Below, in pieces: positions 23,675 through 32,024 of a DNA stretch of 35,614 nucleotides. The stretch is from Paractinoplanes durhamensis (GTDB taxonomy: Bacteria > Actinomycetota > Actinomycetes > Mycobacteriales > Micromonosporaceae), in the NCBI RefSeq assembly GCF_016862175.1, contig NZ_BOML01000020.1, positions 1 to 35,614 on the forward strand, read 5' to 3'. Every line of letters starts with the position of its first letter. Within the stretch, counting starts at the first letter, position 1. The translations under genes and the position numbers were made by a program. Below the pieces are notes generated by a model. The model searched no databases. It worked only from the letters and a program-made list of their open reading frames with translations, and was not told where the DNA came from.

Positions 23675-24894
23675 GACGAGCGCTCCCCATCGTCGAACGA
23701 CCGCCGATCGGCTGCGGCCGGCGGAACGGCTCCGGCCGGCGGCGGGGAAGCCGCGGTGGGCGCGGTGGGTCGGGCGGCGCCGGGTAGGTGCACCGTGACC
23801 TCGAAGGGCGGCCCCGGGCGTACGTCCAAGGAACCGCCGGCCTCGATCACGCGCTCGCGCATGCCCGCCAGGCCGTGCCCGCCGCCCGGAGAGACTCGGC
23901 CGGCGCTCGCGCCGCCGGCGGTGGACGCGGTGATCGTCAGCATGTTGTCGTCCCAGTCGAGGTCGAGAGTGGTGGGTGCGCCGGGGGCGTGCCGGCGGGC
24001 GTTGGTGAGCAGCTCCTGCACCGCGCGGCGGGCCGCGTTCCGGGCCGTGCCGGAGAGCGTGCCCCGGTCGGCGTCGCCGCGCACCGCGACCTGGCCGCCG
24101 ACCTCGCGGTGCGTCGCGGCCAGGGTGACTACGATCGCGGAGAGCGGCTCGTCCGGTTCGCGCAGCGCCGAGACCGCGCGTTTCGCCTCGTCGAGACCGG
24201 AGACGGCCAGTTTGCGGGCCGCCTGGACGCGGTCGCGGGCCTGTTCGGCGCGGCCCGACTCGAGCAGCGCGTCGACCGCCTCCAGCTGGATCACCAGGCC
24301 GCCCAGCGAATGGGCGAGCACGTCGTGCAGGTCGCGGGCGATCCGGGAGCGCTCGGTGAGGGCGGCCACCTGGGCGCGTTCCTGCTCGACGGCGACCTGC
24401 TGCTCCAGCAGGGCCAGCGAGTGCGCCTCGGTGGTGCGGCGCTGCCGGCGGCTCAGGCCGCCGACCGCGGAGACCGCCAGCAGGGACAGGACGCCGGTGA
24501 GGCCGCCCCGGTGCGGGGTGGAGATCCAGGCGTCGGCGCCGATCAGGATCAGTGAACCGGGGACCGCCACGGCGAGCAGGCGCAGCGGGAAGGCGGGGCT
24601 GCCGGCCAGCACGATCAGGCCGACCGCGCCGGGGACGAAGCCGACGATGTCGGTGGTCAGGGCGGCCAGCGAGCCGCCGGCGATCATGCCGAGGTAGAGG
24701 GCGGCCCGGACGCGTACGCCATGCTCCGGAACCGCAATGACCGCCACCCAGAGTGCCCAGGCCGCCCAAGCCGCCACCGCGATGGCCGGCGGCGCGTCGC
24801 GCAGCGACCGCTGGGCCAGGTCCAACCCGACCAGGACCATCCCGACCAGGTTGAGGAACGTGGCCCAGGGGCGATGCGCCGGGATGAACTGCAC
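23671..24894 (-). CDS. NarL-class sensor histidine kinase (HisKA_3)
   Basis: 407 residues from GTG at 24894 (GGAAG upstream). About five membrane segments fill residues 12-148 with very short loops, so sensing is probably within or at the membrane. A coiled linker (EAHSLALLEQQVAVEQERAQVAALTERSRIARDLHD) carries His190 in the HisKA_3 box. The ATPase part has AVQELLTNARRHAPGA (N-box) and GGGHGLAGMRERV (G-box); the D-box is weak (ITASTAGGAS), which is common in this class. The tail is Pro/Ala-rich. It overlaps the regulator gene by 4 bases and follows the four-helix membrane protein by 4 bases, so all three form one operon. Confidence 0.92.
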   Translation of the reverse strand: MQFIPAHRPWATFLNLVGMVLVGLDLAQRSLRDAPPAIAVAAWAAWALWVAVIAVPEHGVRVRAALYLGMIAGGSLAALTTDIVGFVPGAVGLIVLAGSPAFPLRLLAVAVPGSLILIGADAWISTPHRGGLTGVLSLLAVSAVGGLSRRQRRTTEAHSLALLEQQVAVEQERAQVAALTERSRIARDLHDVLAHSLGGLVIQLEAVDALLESGRAEQARDRVQAARKLAVSGLDEAKRAVSALREPDEPLSAIVVTLAATHREVGGQVAVRGDADRGTLSGTARNAARRAVQELLTNARRHAPGAPTTLDLDWDDNMLTITASTAGGASAGRVSPGGGHGLAGMRERVIEAGGSLDVRPGPPFEVTVHLPGAARPTAPTAASPPPAGAVPPAAADRRSFDDGERSS

Positions 24895-24898
24895 CTGT

Positions 24899-25387
24899 CT
24901 ATCTTCCGGCCATCGCGAGGGCGCGGTGCGGCTGGCGCGCCGAGACGACGAGGGCGCTGGTGGCCCGGTTGATCGCCAGGACGAGCAGGATGCTGCCGGT
25001 GGAGACGGCCAGATCGGAGCCCATCCGGTGGCCGGCGACGTCGAGCGCCACCCGGACGAGGATGAGACCGATCCAGATGGCGATGCCGGCGCCGCCGGTG
25101 CGGCTCTCCACCGTGCCGGGCACGGTCGGCGACATCCGGAACCGGGCGATCCGGCCCATCAGCGCGCCCGACGCCACCGCCATCAGGGCGGACAGGCCCA
25201 GGATCACCACGTCGACCGGGTGGATCGTGACGTGCTGCCCGGCGATCGACAGGACGCCGGCGACGCCGAGGATGATCGGCAGCTTGAACATCTGGGCCGG
25301 GTCGACGGCGCGCCAGCGGAGCTGCTTCGAGCAGATGTAGGCGACGAGGGCCAGGCCGAGGAGCACGTTGATCGGGGTCATGCCCAT
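24899..25387 (-). CDS. Small polytopic membrane protein (DUF1453/CcdC-like), first gene of the two-component operon
   Basis: 162 residues from ATG at 25387 (a second ATG two codons later is possible; neither has a good ribosome site). Four or five hydrophobic segments: INVLLGLALVAYICS, LPIILGVAGVLSIAG, VDVVILGLSALMAVASGALMG, GIAIWIGLILVRVALDVAG, and SILLVLAINRATSALVV. The spacing and Lys-Gln-Leu-Arg-Trp after the first segment resemble the DUF1453/CcdC group often found beside actinobacterial NarL-type kinases. It may modulate the kinase. It ends 4 bases before the kinase start. The 24-bp element at 25423-25446 lies 36 bases upstream. Confidence 0.7.
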   Translation of the reverse strand: MGMTPINVLLGLALVAYICSKQLRWRAVDPAQMFKLPIILGVAGVLSIAGQHVTIHPVDVVILGLSALMAVASGALMGRIARFRMSPTVPGTVESRTGGAGIAIWIGLILVRVALDVAGHRMGSDLAVSTGSILLVLAINRATSALVVSARQPHRALAMAGR

Positions 25388-25422
25388 GAGAATCGGGCAG
25401 GCGGCGATTCGCGGGTACCAAC

Positions 25423-25446
25423 CACGGGTGGTAAAGCGGGTGGTAG
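25423..25446. promoter_or_regulatory. Candidate operator of the two-component operon (copy 2 of shared 24-bp element)
   Basis: CACGGGTGG-TAAA-GCGGGTGGTAG, matching 19623-19646 in the same orientation relative to the leftward gene it precedes. It contains ACCAC-GG-GTGGT (25421-25432) as a dyad and GGGTGGT repeated 12 bp apart. Position 36-59 bases upstream of the first gene suits autoregulation. It also sits only 4 bases beyond the SorC-type regulator stop. Confidence 0.65.
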
Positions 25447-25450
25447 TGGC

Positions 25451-26419
25451 TCAGGCGAGGCTGCGGGCCACCTGCAGGTCGGTGATCAGCACGTTGACCC
25501 AGCCGCCGCGGACGGCCGCGGCGATCGCCCCGGTCTTGCGTGCTCCGCCGGCCACGGCGACCCGGCGGGGGACCGCCCGCAGGGTGTCGGGGGCGATGCC
25601 CAGCACCCGCTCGTCGAACGCCGACTCGATGTGCGTGCCGGTCTCGTCGAAGAAGCGCATGCAGACGTCGCCGACCGCGCCCGCCTGGCGCAGGGCGGGC
25701 AGCTCGGTCTCGGCGAGCGCGTTGCCGCTCTCCCGCAGCAGCGGCGACGGCTCGATGCTGCCGACCCCGACCAGGGCCATGGTCAGGCCCTCGTAGGCGC
25801 GTAGCACCGGCTCGATGTTGGGGTCGGTGACGAACATCTGCCGCATGTCACCGGAGGCGAGCAGGCCGGGCGCCGGCAGGTAGAGAGCTTCGGCGCCGGT
25901 CAGCGCGGCCAGCCGGCCGACGATCCGGGTCGCCTGGGTCTGCGCGGTCACGTTGCCGACCCCGCCGAGCATCTGCACCACCTGGTCGGCGACCGGGGTG
26001 GGCCGGGGGTGCATCGCCTCGACCGTGGCCAGGATGGTCGAGCTCCACGAGGAGACGCCGATCCGTTCGCCGCCCATCAGGGTGGTCTCCAGGTAGACCG
26101 CGGCGGCGGCGCCGAGCGCGCGCATCACGTGCGACTCGTCGGCGTTGTCGTCGGTGTCGGCGACGATCACCTCGGTCAGCCCGTACGCCTGCTCGATCTG
26201 CTCCTCGAGCTCGGCGTAGACGCCGCGGGGGGCGATCACCGTGGTCCGCACGATGCCGAGGTCGACGGCCCGCTTGAGCAGGCGCGACACCCGCGGCTGC
26301 GAGATGTGCAGCTGCTGGGCGATCTGCGGCTGCCGCATCCCGCGCTCGTGGTACATCCGGGCGACCTTGGTGAGCAGCCGGATCTGATCCGTGCCGATCT
26401 CGGTCGAATAGCTCTCCAC
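25451..26419 (-). CDS. SorC-family sugar-responsive transcriptional regulator
   Basis: 322 residues from GTG at 26419. An N-terminal helix-turn-helix (LLTKVARMYHERGMRQPQIAQQLHISQPRVSRLLKRAVDLGIV) precedes the SorC effector domain: YGLTEVIVADT, GAAAAVYLETTLMGGERIGVSSWSSTI, QMLGGVGNVTAQTQATRIVGRLAALTGA, YLPAPGLLAS, VLGIAPDTLRAVPRRVAVAGGARKTGAIAAAVRGGWVNVLITD. This domain is an isomerase-like fold that binds phosphorylated sugars and usually relieves repression. It is transcribed away from the sugar operon starting at 26657, with dyads in the 237-base shared region, so it most likely represses that operon and itself until a pathway sugar phosphate appears. Confidence 0.93.
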   Translation of the reverse strand: MESYSTEIGTDQIRLLTKVARMYHERGMRQPQIAQQLHISQPRVSRLLKRAVDLGIVRTTVIAPRGVYAELEEQIEQAYGLTEVIVADTDDNADESHVMRALGAAAAVYLETTLMGGERIGVSSWSSTILATVEAMHPRPTPVADQVVQMLGGVGNVTAQTQATRIVGRLAALTGAEALYLPAPGLLASGDMRQMFVTDPNIEPVLRAYEGLTMALVGVGSIEPSPLLRESGNALAETELPALRQAGAVGDVCMRFFDETGTHIESAFDERVLGIAPDTLRAVPRRVAVAGGARKTGAIAAAVRGGWVNVLITDLQVARSLA

Positions 26420-26460
26420 GTCTGCGGTCCTCCCGGGCGTCGATTACGCGCAGCAATGAA

Positions 26461-26653
26461 GAATATCCATTCACCCCTGGATCAGAGCGGCGCCCTCCCT
26501 TCAGCTGACGAATATAAATTCGGGCCTGCATCTATACCGCATGCGGACCGTAATCGTGTCGCCATCTGCGAGTCAAGATGCCGTCCCCGTTGACAAGCGC
26601 GACATCCAGCGTTCACAGTATGCGCATGGCCAGTCGCCCATGAATGGATATTC
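26461..26653. promoter_or_regulatory. Three GAAT-N4-ATTC dyads in the divergent control region (candidate SorC operators)
   Basis: GAATATCCATTC (26461-26472), GAATATAAATTC (26510-26521, extended to CGAAT/ATTCG) and GAATGGATATTC (26642-26653, extended to TGAAT/ATTCA). The first and third are also a perfect 13-bp inverted repeat of each other (GAATATCCATTCA / TGAATGGATATTC). The third ends four bases before the ATG of the first sugar gene. Spacings of 49 and 132 bp would allow looping by a SorC tetramer. These AT-rich sites stand out sharply from the surrounding sequence. Confidence 0.75.
26590..26621 (+). promoter_or_regulatory. Possible promoter of the sugar operon
   Basis: TTGACA at 26590-26595 is a perfect -35 hexamer. 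CAGTAT at 26616-26621 is the best -10 candidate, but the 20-base spacer is longer than ideal. Transcription would start near 26630, just upstream of the third dyad, so a bound repressor would block it. No ribosome site is evident before the ATG at 26657. Confidence 0.35.
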
Positions 26654-26656
26654 AGC

Positions 26657-27298
26657 ATGAAGGTGATCGTGCGCCGGACCGTGGCGCTTCTCCTCGCCGC
26701 CGGGTTGACGGCGGGCTGCTCCAAGGTGCCGGGCGTCTATGTGTACGAGAAGGACGGCCAGGCCAGTGCCGCCCAGGACGGCGCGACGGACCCGAAGTCC
26801 TACGTGGCCGCCAACTGGGCCTCGAAGATCGTGCCGACCGTGCATGACAAGGCGGTCGACGTGACCACGGTGGCCGCCGCGGTCGAGAAGGATCCGGCCG
26901 CCGCCGGCAAGCAGTACGGCCACCAGTCCGGCACCGGAAGCCCGTTCGCCTACCTGGTCAAGGGGTCGGGCACGGTCACCGAGATCGACAAGTCGGTGCC
27001 GACCGGGCCGATGACCGTGCAGGTCGGGGCGCTGAAGCTGACCATCGCCACCGGGCCGGTGATCGCCGGCACCGCGGTCCGGGACGCGGTCGGTTTCATC
27101 TCGTTCGGCGACTTCACCAACCAGATCGACTACGCCGAGGTGGCCAACCAGATCAACAGCCGGGTCAAGACCGACGTGATCGGCAAGGTCGACCTGGCCA
27201 CGATCAAGGGCAAGAAGATCGACTTCTACGGTGCCTACTCGGCACTGTCGCCGGGCGTGATCTTCCTGGTCCCGACCGAGCTGACGGTGACGCCGTGA
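26657..27298 (+). CDS. DUF2291 family lipoprotein, first gene of the sugar operon
   Basis: 213 residues. Signal peptide MKVIVRRTVALLLAAGLTAGC with lipobox. DUF2291 signature parts: VYVYEKDGQ near the start, YVAANWASKIVPTV, KQYGHQSGTGSPFAYLVKGSGTVTEID, LKLTIATGPVIAGTAVRDAVGFISFGDFTNQIDYAEVANQINSRVK, and FYGAYSALSPGVIFLVPTELTV near the end. The family is regularly found with ribose-type ABC importers, role unknown, probably outside the membrane near the binding protein. The ATG lies four bases after a candidate operator dyad, with no Shine-Dalgarno sequence, so translation may depend on a leaderless or very short-leader transcript. Its TGA overlaps the GTG of the ATPase gene. Confidence 0.88.
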   Translation: MKVIVRRTVALLLAAGLTAGCSKVPGVYVYEKDGQASAAQDGATDPKSYVAANWASKIVPTVHDKAVDVTTVAAAVEKDPAAAGKQYGHQSGTGSPFAYLVKGSGTVTEIDKSVPTGPMTVQVGALKLTIATGPVIAGTAVRDAVGFISFGDFTNQIDYAEVANQINSRVKTDVIGKVDLATIKGKKIDFYGAYSALSPGVIFLVPTELTVTP

Positions 27299-28806
27299 GC
27301 TTTCTCGAGGCGCGTGGGGTCAGCAAGAACTACGGCGGGGTACGGGCGCTCAAGGACGTCACGTTCACCGCGTACCGCGGCAAGGTGAACGTGCTGGTCG
27401 GCGAGAACGGCGCCGGCAAGTCGACGCTCATGAAGATCCTCTCCGGGTCGGAGCAGCCGAGCAGCGGCGAGATCGTGCTCGACGGCGAACCCGTCGTGCT
27501 CGGCAGCCCGCGGGCCGCGCAGGCGCTCGGTATCGGGATCATCCACCAGGAGCTCTCGCTCTTCCCGAACCTGTCGATCGCCGAGAACATGTTCGCCGGG
27601 CGCGAGCTGCGGCGGGCCGGCCGATTCGTCGACGCGGCCGCGCAGAAACGGCGTACCCGTGAAGTGCTCGGTCGTCTCGGCCAGGACCGGCTCGACCCGG
27701 ACACGCTCGTCGGTGATCTGCCGATCGGGCAGCAGCAGCTGGTCGAGATCGGCCGGGCGCTGCTCGAGGACGTCCGGGTGCTGATCATGGACGAGCCCAC
27801 CTCGGCCCTGTCCAACCACGAGGTCGACGTGCTGTTCGAGGTGATGGCCGACCTGCGTTCGCAGGACGTCACCGTCATCTACATCTCGCACAAGCTCGAC
27901 GAGTTCCGCCGGATCGGCGACTGGGTCACCGTCTTCCGCGACGGCGCCCTCGTCGCGCACGAGTCGATGGACAAGACCGACACCGGCTGGATCGTCCGGC
28001 AGATGGTCGGCCGCGACCCCGATTCGCTCTACGTCCGCAACAGCTCCCCGGTCGGCGAAATCCTTCTTGACGTACGGGGTTTGCGGGTCCCCGGCACGGT
28101 GCGGGTCGACGACGTCTCGTTGACCGTACGGGCCGGCGAGGTGGTCGGCATCTACGGCCTGATGGGCGCCGGCCGCACCGAGCTCATGGAAACCCTGATG
28201 GGCATGCGAAAAGCCGCCGCCGGCGAAGTCAAGATCAAGGGCAGGCTTGAGGGGTACGGCACGGTTCAGGCCCGGATGGCGGCCGGTTTGGCGCTGGTGC
28301 CCGAGGATCGTCAGCGCGACGGCCTGGTGCAGACCATGTCCGTGCGCGACAACATTCTGCTCGCCACCGTGGCCCGCTTCACCCGCGCCGGGCTTCTCTC
28401 CGGCGGTGCCGAGCAGCGGACCGCCGAGGCGAAGGTTCGCGAACTGGCCATCCGGATGCCCGGCCTGGCCGCCACCGTCACCGCGCTGTCCGGCGGCAAC
28501 CAGCAGAAGGTGGTGCTCGCCCGGGCGCTGCTCACCGAGCCGGTGGTGCTGCTGCTGGACGAGCCGACCCGCGGCATCGACGTCGGCGCGAAGGCCCAGA
28601 TCGCCGCCCTGATGGCCGAGCTGGCCGCGCGGGGCTTCGGGGTGCTGTTCATCTCGTCCGAGCTGGCCGAGGTGATCGCGATGGCCGACCGGGTCCTGGT
28701 GATGGCCCGCGGCCGGATAACCGCCGAGTTCACCGCGCAGAACGTCACCGAGGAGGCCCTCGTGACCGCCTCCGCATCCGACAGCGTCCTGGAGGCCACC
28801 CCATGA
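27295..28806 (+). CDS. Sugar ABC transporter ATPase (RbsA/MglA-type, two nucleotide-binding domains)
   Basis: 503 residues from GTG at 27295 (GTGA overlap with the DUF2291 gene). Domain 1: Walker A GENGAGKST, signature LPIGQQQLVEIGRAL, Walker B VLIMDEPTSAL. Domain 2 begins near residue 250 with a degenerate Walker A (GLMGAGRTEL), has signature LSGGNQQKVVLARAL and Walker B VLLLDEPTRGIDVGAK. This is the standard tandem ATPase of ribose/galactose/xylose-type importers, in which one protein energises a permease homodimer. The C-terminus (TASASDSVLEATP) is partly duplicated in the DNA just downstream. The stop overlaps the ATG of a 26-codon frame (ATGA) leading to the permease. Confidence 0.95.
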   Translation: MSFLEARGVSKNYGGVRALKDVTFTAYRGKVNVLVGENGAGKSTLMKILSGSEQPSSGEIVLDGEPVVLGSPRAAQALGIGIIHQELSLFPNLSIAENMFAGRELRRAGRFVDAAAQKRRTREVLGRLGQDRLDPDTLVGDLPIGQQQLVEIGRALLEDVRVLIMDEPTSALSNHEVDVLFEVMADLRSQDVTVIYISHKLDEFRRIGDWVTVFRDGALVAHESMDKTDTGWIVRQMVGRDPDSLYVRNSSPVGEILLDVRGLRVPGTVRVDDVSLTVRAGEVVGIYGLMGAGRTELMETLMGMRKAAAGEVKIKGRLEGYGTVQARMAAGLALVPEDRQRDGLVQTMSVRDNILLATVARFTRAGLLSGGAEQRTAEAKVRELAIRMPGLAATVTALSGGNQQKVVLARALLTEPVVLLLDEPTRGIDVGAKAQIAALMAELAARGFGVLFISSELAEVIAMADRVLVMARGRITAEFTAQNVTEEALVTASASDSVLEATP

Positions 28807-28873
28807 CCGCCGCGCGCATCGCCGTATCCCGGAGGCTCATGACCGCCTCCGCATCCGACCGTGCCCTGGAGGC
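28752..28873 (+). repeat. Direct duplication of the ATPase gene 3' end
   Basis: TGACCGCCTCCGCATCCGAC occurs at 28763-28782 and again at 28840-28859, inside longer similar stretches (about 28752-28797 and 28831-28873, both starting GGAGG and ending CTGGAGGCC). The second copy supplies the ribosome site GGAGG for the permease. The copy distance is 77 bp. Confidence 0.85.
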
Positions 28874-28883
28874 CTGCTCATGA
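28803..28883 (+). CDS. 26-codon linking frame between ATPase and permease genes
   Basis: ATG at 28803 overlaps the ATPase stop and its TGA (28881-28883) overlaps the permease ATG, both as ATGA. An internal ATG at 28839 follows GGAGG and would give MTASASDRALEACS, a copy of the ATPase C-terminus. The frame probably arose by duplication and keeps translation coupled across what would otherwise be a 73-base gap. A peptide function is not implied. Confidence 0.35.
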   Translation: MTAARIAVSRRLMTASASDRALEACS

Positions 28884-29962
28884 CCGACACGCATGTCGCG
28901 GCGCCGCGGAAGACGGCGGGAGCACCGGAGCCGGACGCACCTCGCAACCAAGCGCTTGCTCGGGCAGCGCTGCTGCTTCTTCGTGGGCGTACGTTAGTGG
29001 TGCTGGTTATCTTGATCTTGATTTTCAGCGCTATCTCGTCGGAGTACCTGACGCAGAGCAACCTGATCCTGATGACCAAGCACGTGGCGATCAACGCGAT
29101 CCTCGCCATCGGGGTCACGTTCGTCATCCTCACCGGCGGCATCGATCTGTCGGTGGGTTCGATCGCCGGGCTGGCCAGCATGGTCGCCGGCGGGCTGCTG
29201 TTCAAAGGGCTGAACATGCCGGGCGGCACGGTCTTCTTCTCGGTGGCCGTGGTGATCGTGCTCGGGATCGCGGTGGGTGCGCTGGTCGGTGCGCTCAACG
29301 GCGTACTGATCACCCGGTTCAAGGTGGCGCCGTTCATCGCCACGCTCGGCATGCTGTACGTCGCCCGTGGCCTCGCCCAACTGCACAGCAACGGCGGCAC
29401 CTACCCGGATCTGGCCGGTTCGGCGGCGCGCGGGAACGAGGGTTTCCATTTCATCGGGGTGGACAGCCTGCTCGGCATCCCGGTCGCCGTCTGGATCATG
29501 GTGCTGGTCGCGGTGGCCGCGATCGTGGTCACCACCAAGACCCCGTTCGGCCGGCGCATCTTCGCGGTCGGCGGCAACGAGCGGGCCGCGGTCCTCTCCG
29601 GCATCCGGGTCAACCGGGTCAAGATCGCGGTGTACGTCATCTCCGGGGCCTGCGCCGCCCTGGCCGGCCTGCTTCTCACCTCGGAGCTGGGCGCCGCCTA
29701 CCCGGACACCGCCACCACCTACGAGCTGAACGCGATCGCCGCGGCGGTCCTCGGCGGCACCGCCCTCGCCGGTGGCCGCGGCACCATCATCGGCACCGTC
29801 ATGGGCGCCTTCGTCATCGGTTTCCTCAGCGACGGCCTGGTCCTGGTGGGGGTCTCCACCTTCTGGCAGTCGGTGGTCAAGGGCGCCGTCATCGTCTTCG
29901 CGGTCATCACCGAGCAGGCGCAGCAGCGGCTGCAATCCGGCCTGACCAAACGCACCGCCTGA
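28880..29962 (+). CDS. Sugar ABC transporter permease (RbsC-type)
   Basis: 360 residues; ATG at 28880 with GGAGG seven bases upstream. A hydrophilic N-terminus (about 35 residues) precedes eight to ten membrane helices of the branched-chain-transport-type permease family. Clear family landmarks are NAILAIGVTFVILTGGIDLSVGSIAGLASM, GALVGALNGVLITRFKVAPFIATLGMLYVARGLA, the coupling loop FGRRIFAVGGNERAAVLSGIRVNRVKIAVYVISGACAALAG, and ELNAIAAAVLGGTALAGGRGTIIGTVMGAF. It forms the membrane channel with the upstream ATPase and the downstream binding protein. A long inverted repeat separates it from the binding-protein gene, which is a usual place for expression to be set differently. Confidence 0.95.
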   Translation: MTDTHVAAPRKTAGAPEPDAPRNQALARAALLLLRGRTLVVLVILILIFSAISSEYLTQSNLILMTKHVAINAILAIGVTFVILTGGIDLSVGSIAGLASMVAGGLLFKGLNMPGGTVFFSVAVVIVLGIAVGALVGALNGVLITRFKVAPFIATLGMLYVARGLAQLHSNGGTYPDLAGSAARGNEGFHFIGVDSLLGIPVAVWIMVLVAVAAIVVTTKTPFGRRIFAVGGNERAAVLSGIRVNRVKIAVYVISGACAALAGLLLTSELGAAYPDTATTYELNAIAAAVLGGTALAGGRGTIIGTVMGAFVIGFLSDGLVLVGVSTFWQSVVKGAVIVFAVITEQAQQRLQSGLTKRTA

Positions 29963-29998
29963 TTCGCAAAAGCGTCCCCCTCTCACCCGCTCTGTCGA

Positions 29999-31091
<1,093 letters not shown>

Positions 31092-31097
31092 TTTCCC

Positions 31098-31122
31098 GCG
31101 GGCGGGCCGACGGCCCGCCCGC
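31098..31122 (+). terminator. Very stable stem-loop after the binding-protein gene
   Basis: GCGGGCGGGCC (31098-31108), loop GAC, GGCCCGCCCGC (31112-31122): a perfect 11-bp all-GC stem with no T-tract, seven bases after the stop. In sugar importers such stems often protect the binding-protein message and reduce transcription of the genes behind it. The transketolase gene starts 21 bases later, after GAGAGGA. Confidence 0.7.
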
Positions 31123-31142
31123 ACCACCAAGAGAGGACCCCC

Positions 31143-32024
31143 ATGCTGGTCGCCGACCCCCGTACCGCCGCCGCCTGGCGCCGACTCCGGCAGGAGATCG
31201 CCGACGCCGGTCCCGAGCGACGACGCGAGCTCCTGCGGGAACGGGCCAACCAGTCCCGCGCCACCGACCTGCACATGATCGGCCGGGCCGGCCTCGGCCA
31301 CGTGGGCGGCGACATGTCCGTCCTCGACATCCTCACCACGCTGTTCTTCGCGGTGCTCCGGGTCGACCCGGAACAGCCGGCCTGGGCCGACCGGGACCGG
31401 TTCGTGCTCAGCAAGGGCCACACCGCGGGCGCGCTCTACTCGACCCTGGCCGCGGCCGGCTTCTTCCCGGCGGCCGAGCTGGAGACGTTCGCCGGCCCGC
31501 TGTCCGCGCTCAACGGCCACCCCAACCGGGTCAAGGTGCCGGGCGTGGAGACCAACACCGGCCCGCTCGGGCACGGCCTGCCGATCGCGGTCGGCATGGC
31601 GGTGGCCGGCCGGCTCGCCGCCTCCGAACGGCACGTGTACGTCGTGCTCGGCGACGGCGAACTCCAGGAGGGCAGCAACTGGGAGGCCGCGATGACCGCC
31701 GGGCACCGCCGCCTGGCCAACCTCACCGCGGTCGTCGACCGCAACCACCTCCAGCAGGGCGCCCGCACCGAGGAGACCAGTGCCCTCGACCCGCTCGACG
31801 ACAAGTTCCGGGCATTCGGCTGGGACGTCCAGGTGGTCGACGGGCATGATCATCTAGCTCTGCTGGAAGCGTTCACCGCACCCCGGGGCGAGCGCCCGAC
31901 CTGCGTCATCGCCAACACGACCAAGGGAAGGGGCGTCTCCTTCATGGAAGACCGCGTCGAATGGCACCACAAGGTGCCGACCGCCGAGCAGATCGCCCTG
32001 GCCGATGCGGAGCTGGCCCGATGA
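31143..32024 (+). CDS. Transketolase-like protein, N-terminal (thiamine diphosphate) subunit
   Basis: 293 residues, half the length of a normal transketolase because the enzyme is split. It carries the pyrophosphate-binding half: HMIGRAGLGHVGGDMSVLDILTTLFF, DRFVLSKGHTAGALYSTLAAAG, NTGPLGHGLPIAVGMAVAGRL, and the cofactor motif LGDGELQEGSNWEA (Asp171) ... AVVDRN (Asn201). It needs the next gene product for the acceptor half and the catalytic Glu. Split transketolases of this type occur in dedicated sugar pathways, for example apulose-4-phosphate transketolase. Its TGA overlaps the ATG of the second subunit. ATG at 31143 is preceded by AGAGGA. Confidence 0.93.
   Translation: MLVADPRTAAAWRRLRQEIADAGPERRRELLRERANQSRATDLHMIGRAGLGHVGGDMSVLDILTTLFFAVLRVDPEQPAWADRDRFVLSKGHTAGALYSTLAAAGFFPAAELETFAGPLSALNGHPNRVKVPGVETNTGPLGHGLPIAVGMAVAGRLAASERHVYVVLGDGELQEGSNWEAAMTAGHRRLANLTAVVDRNHLQQGARTEETSALDPLDDKFRAFGWDVQVVDGHDHLALLEAFTAPRGERPTCVIANTTKGRGVSFMEDRVEWHHKVPTAEQIALADAELAR

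Noticed and set aside
23675..24769. N-terminal extension of the response regulator (577-codon frame)
   Set aside because: The extension is the Arg/Pro-rich shadow of the kinase gene; the GTG at 23674 overlapping the kinase stop fits the family start exactly.
26461..26653. 13-bp inverted repeats as ends of a small insertion element
   Set aside because: Each end is itself a GAAT-N4-ATTC dyad, a third dyad lies between, there is no flanking target duplication, and the location is a divergent promoter; operators explain it better.
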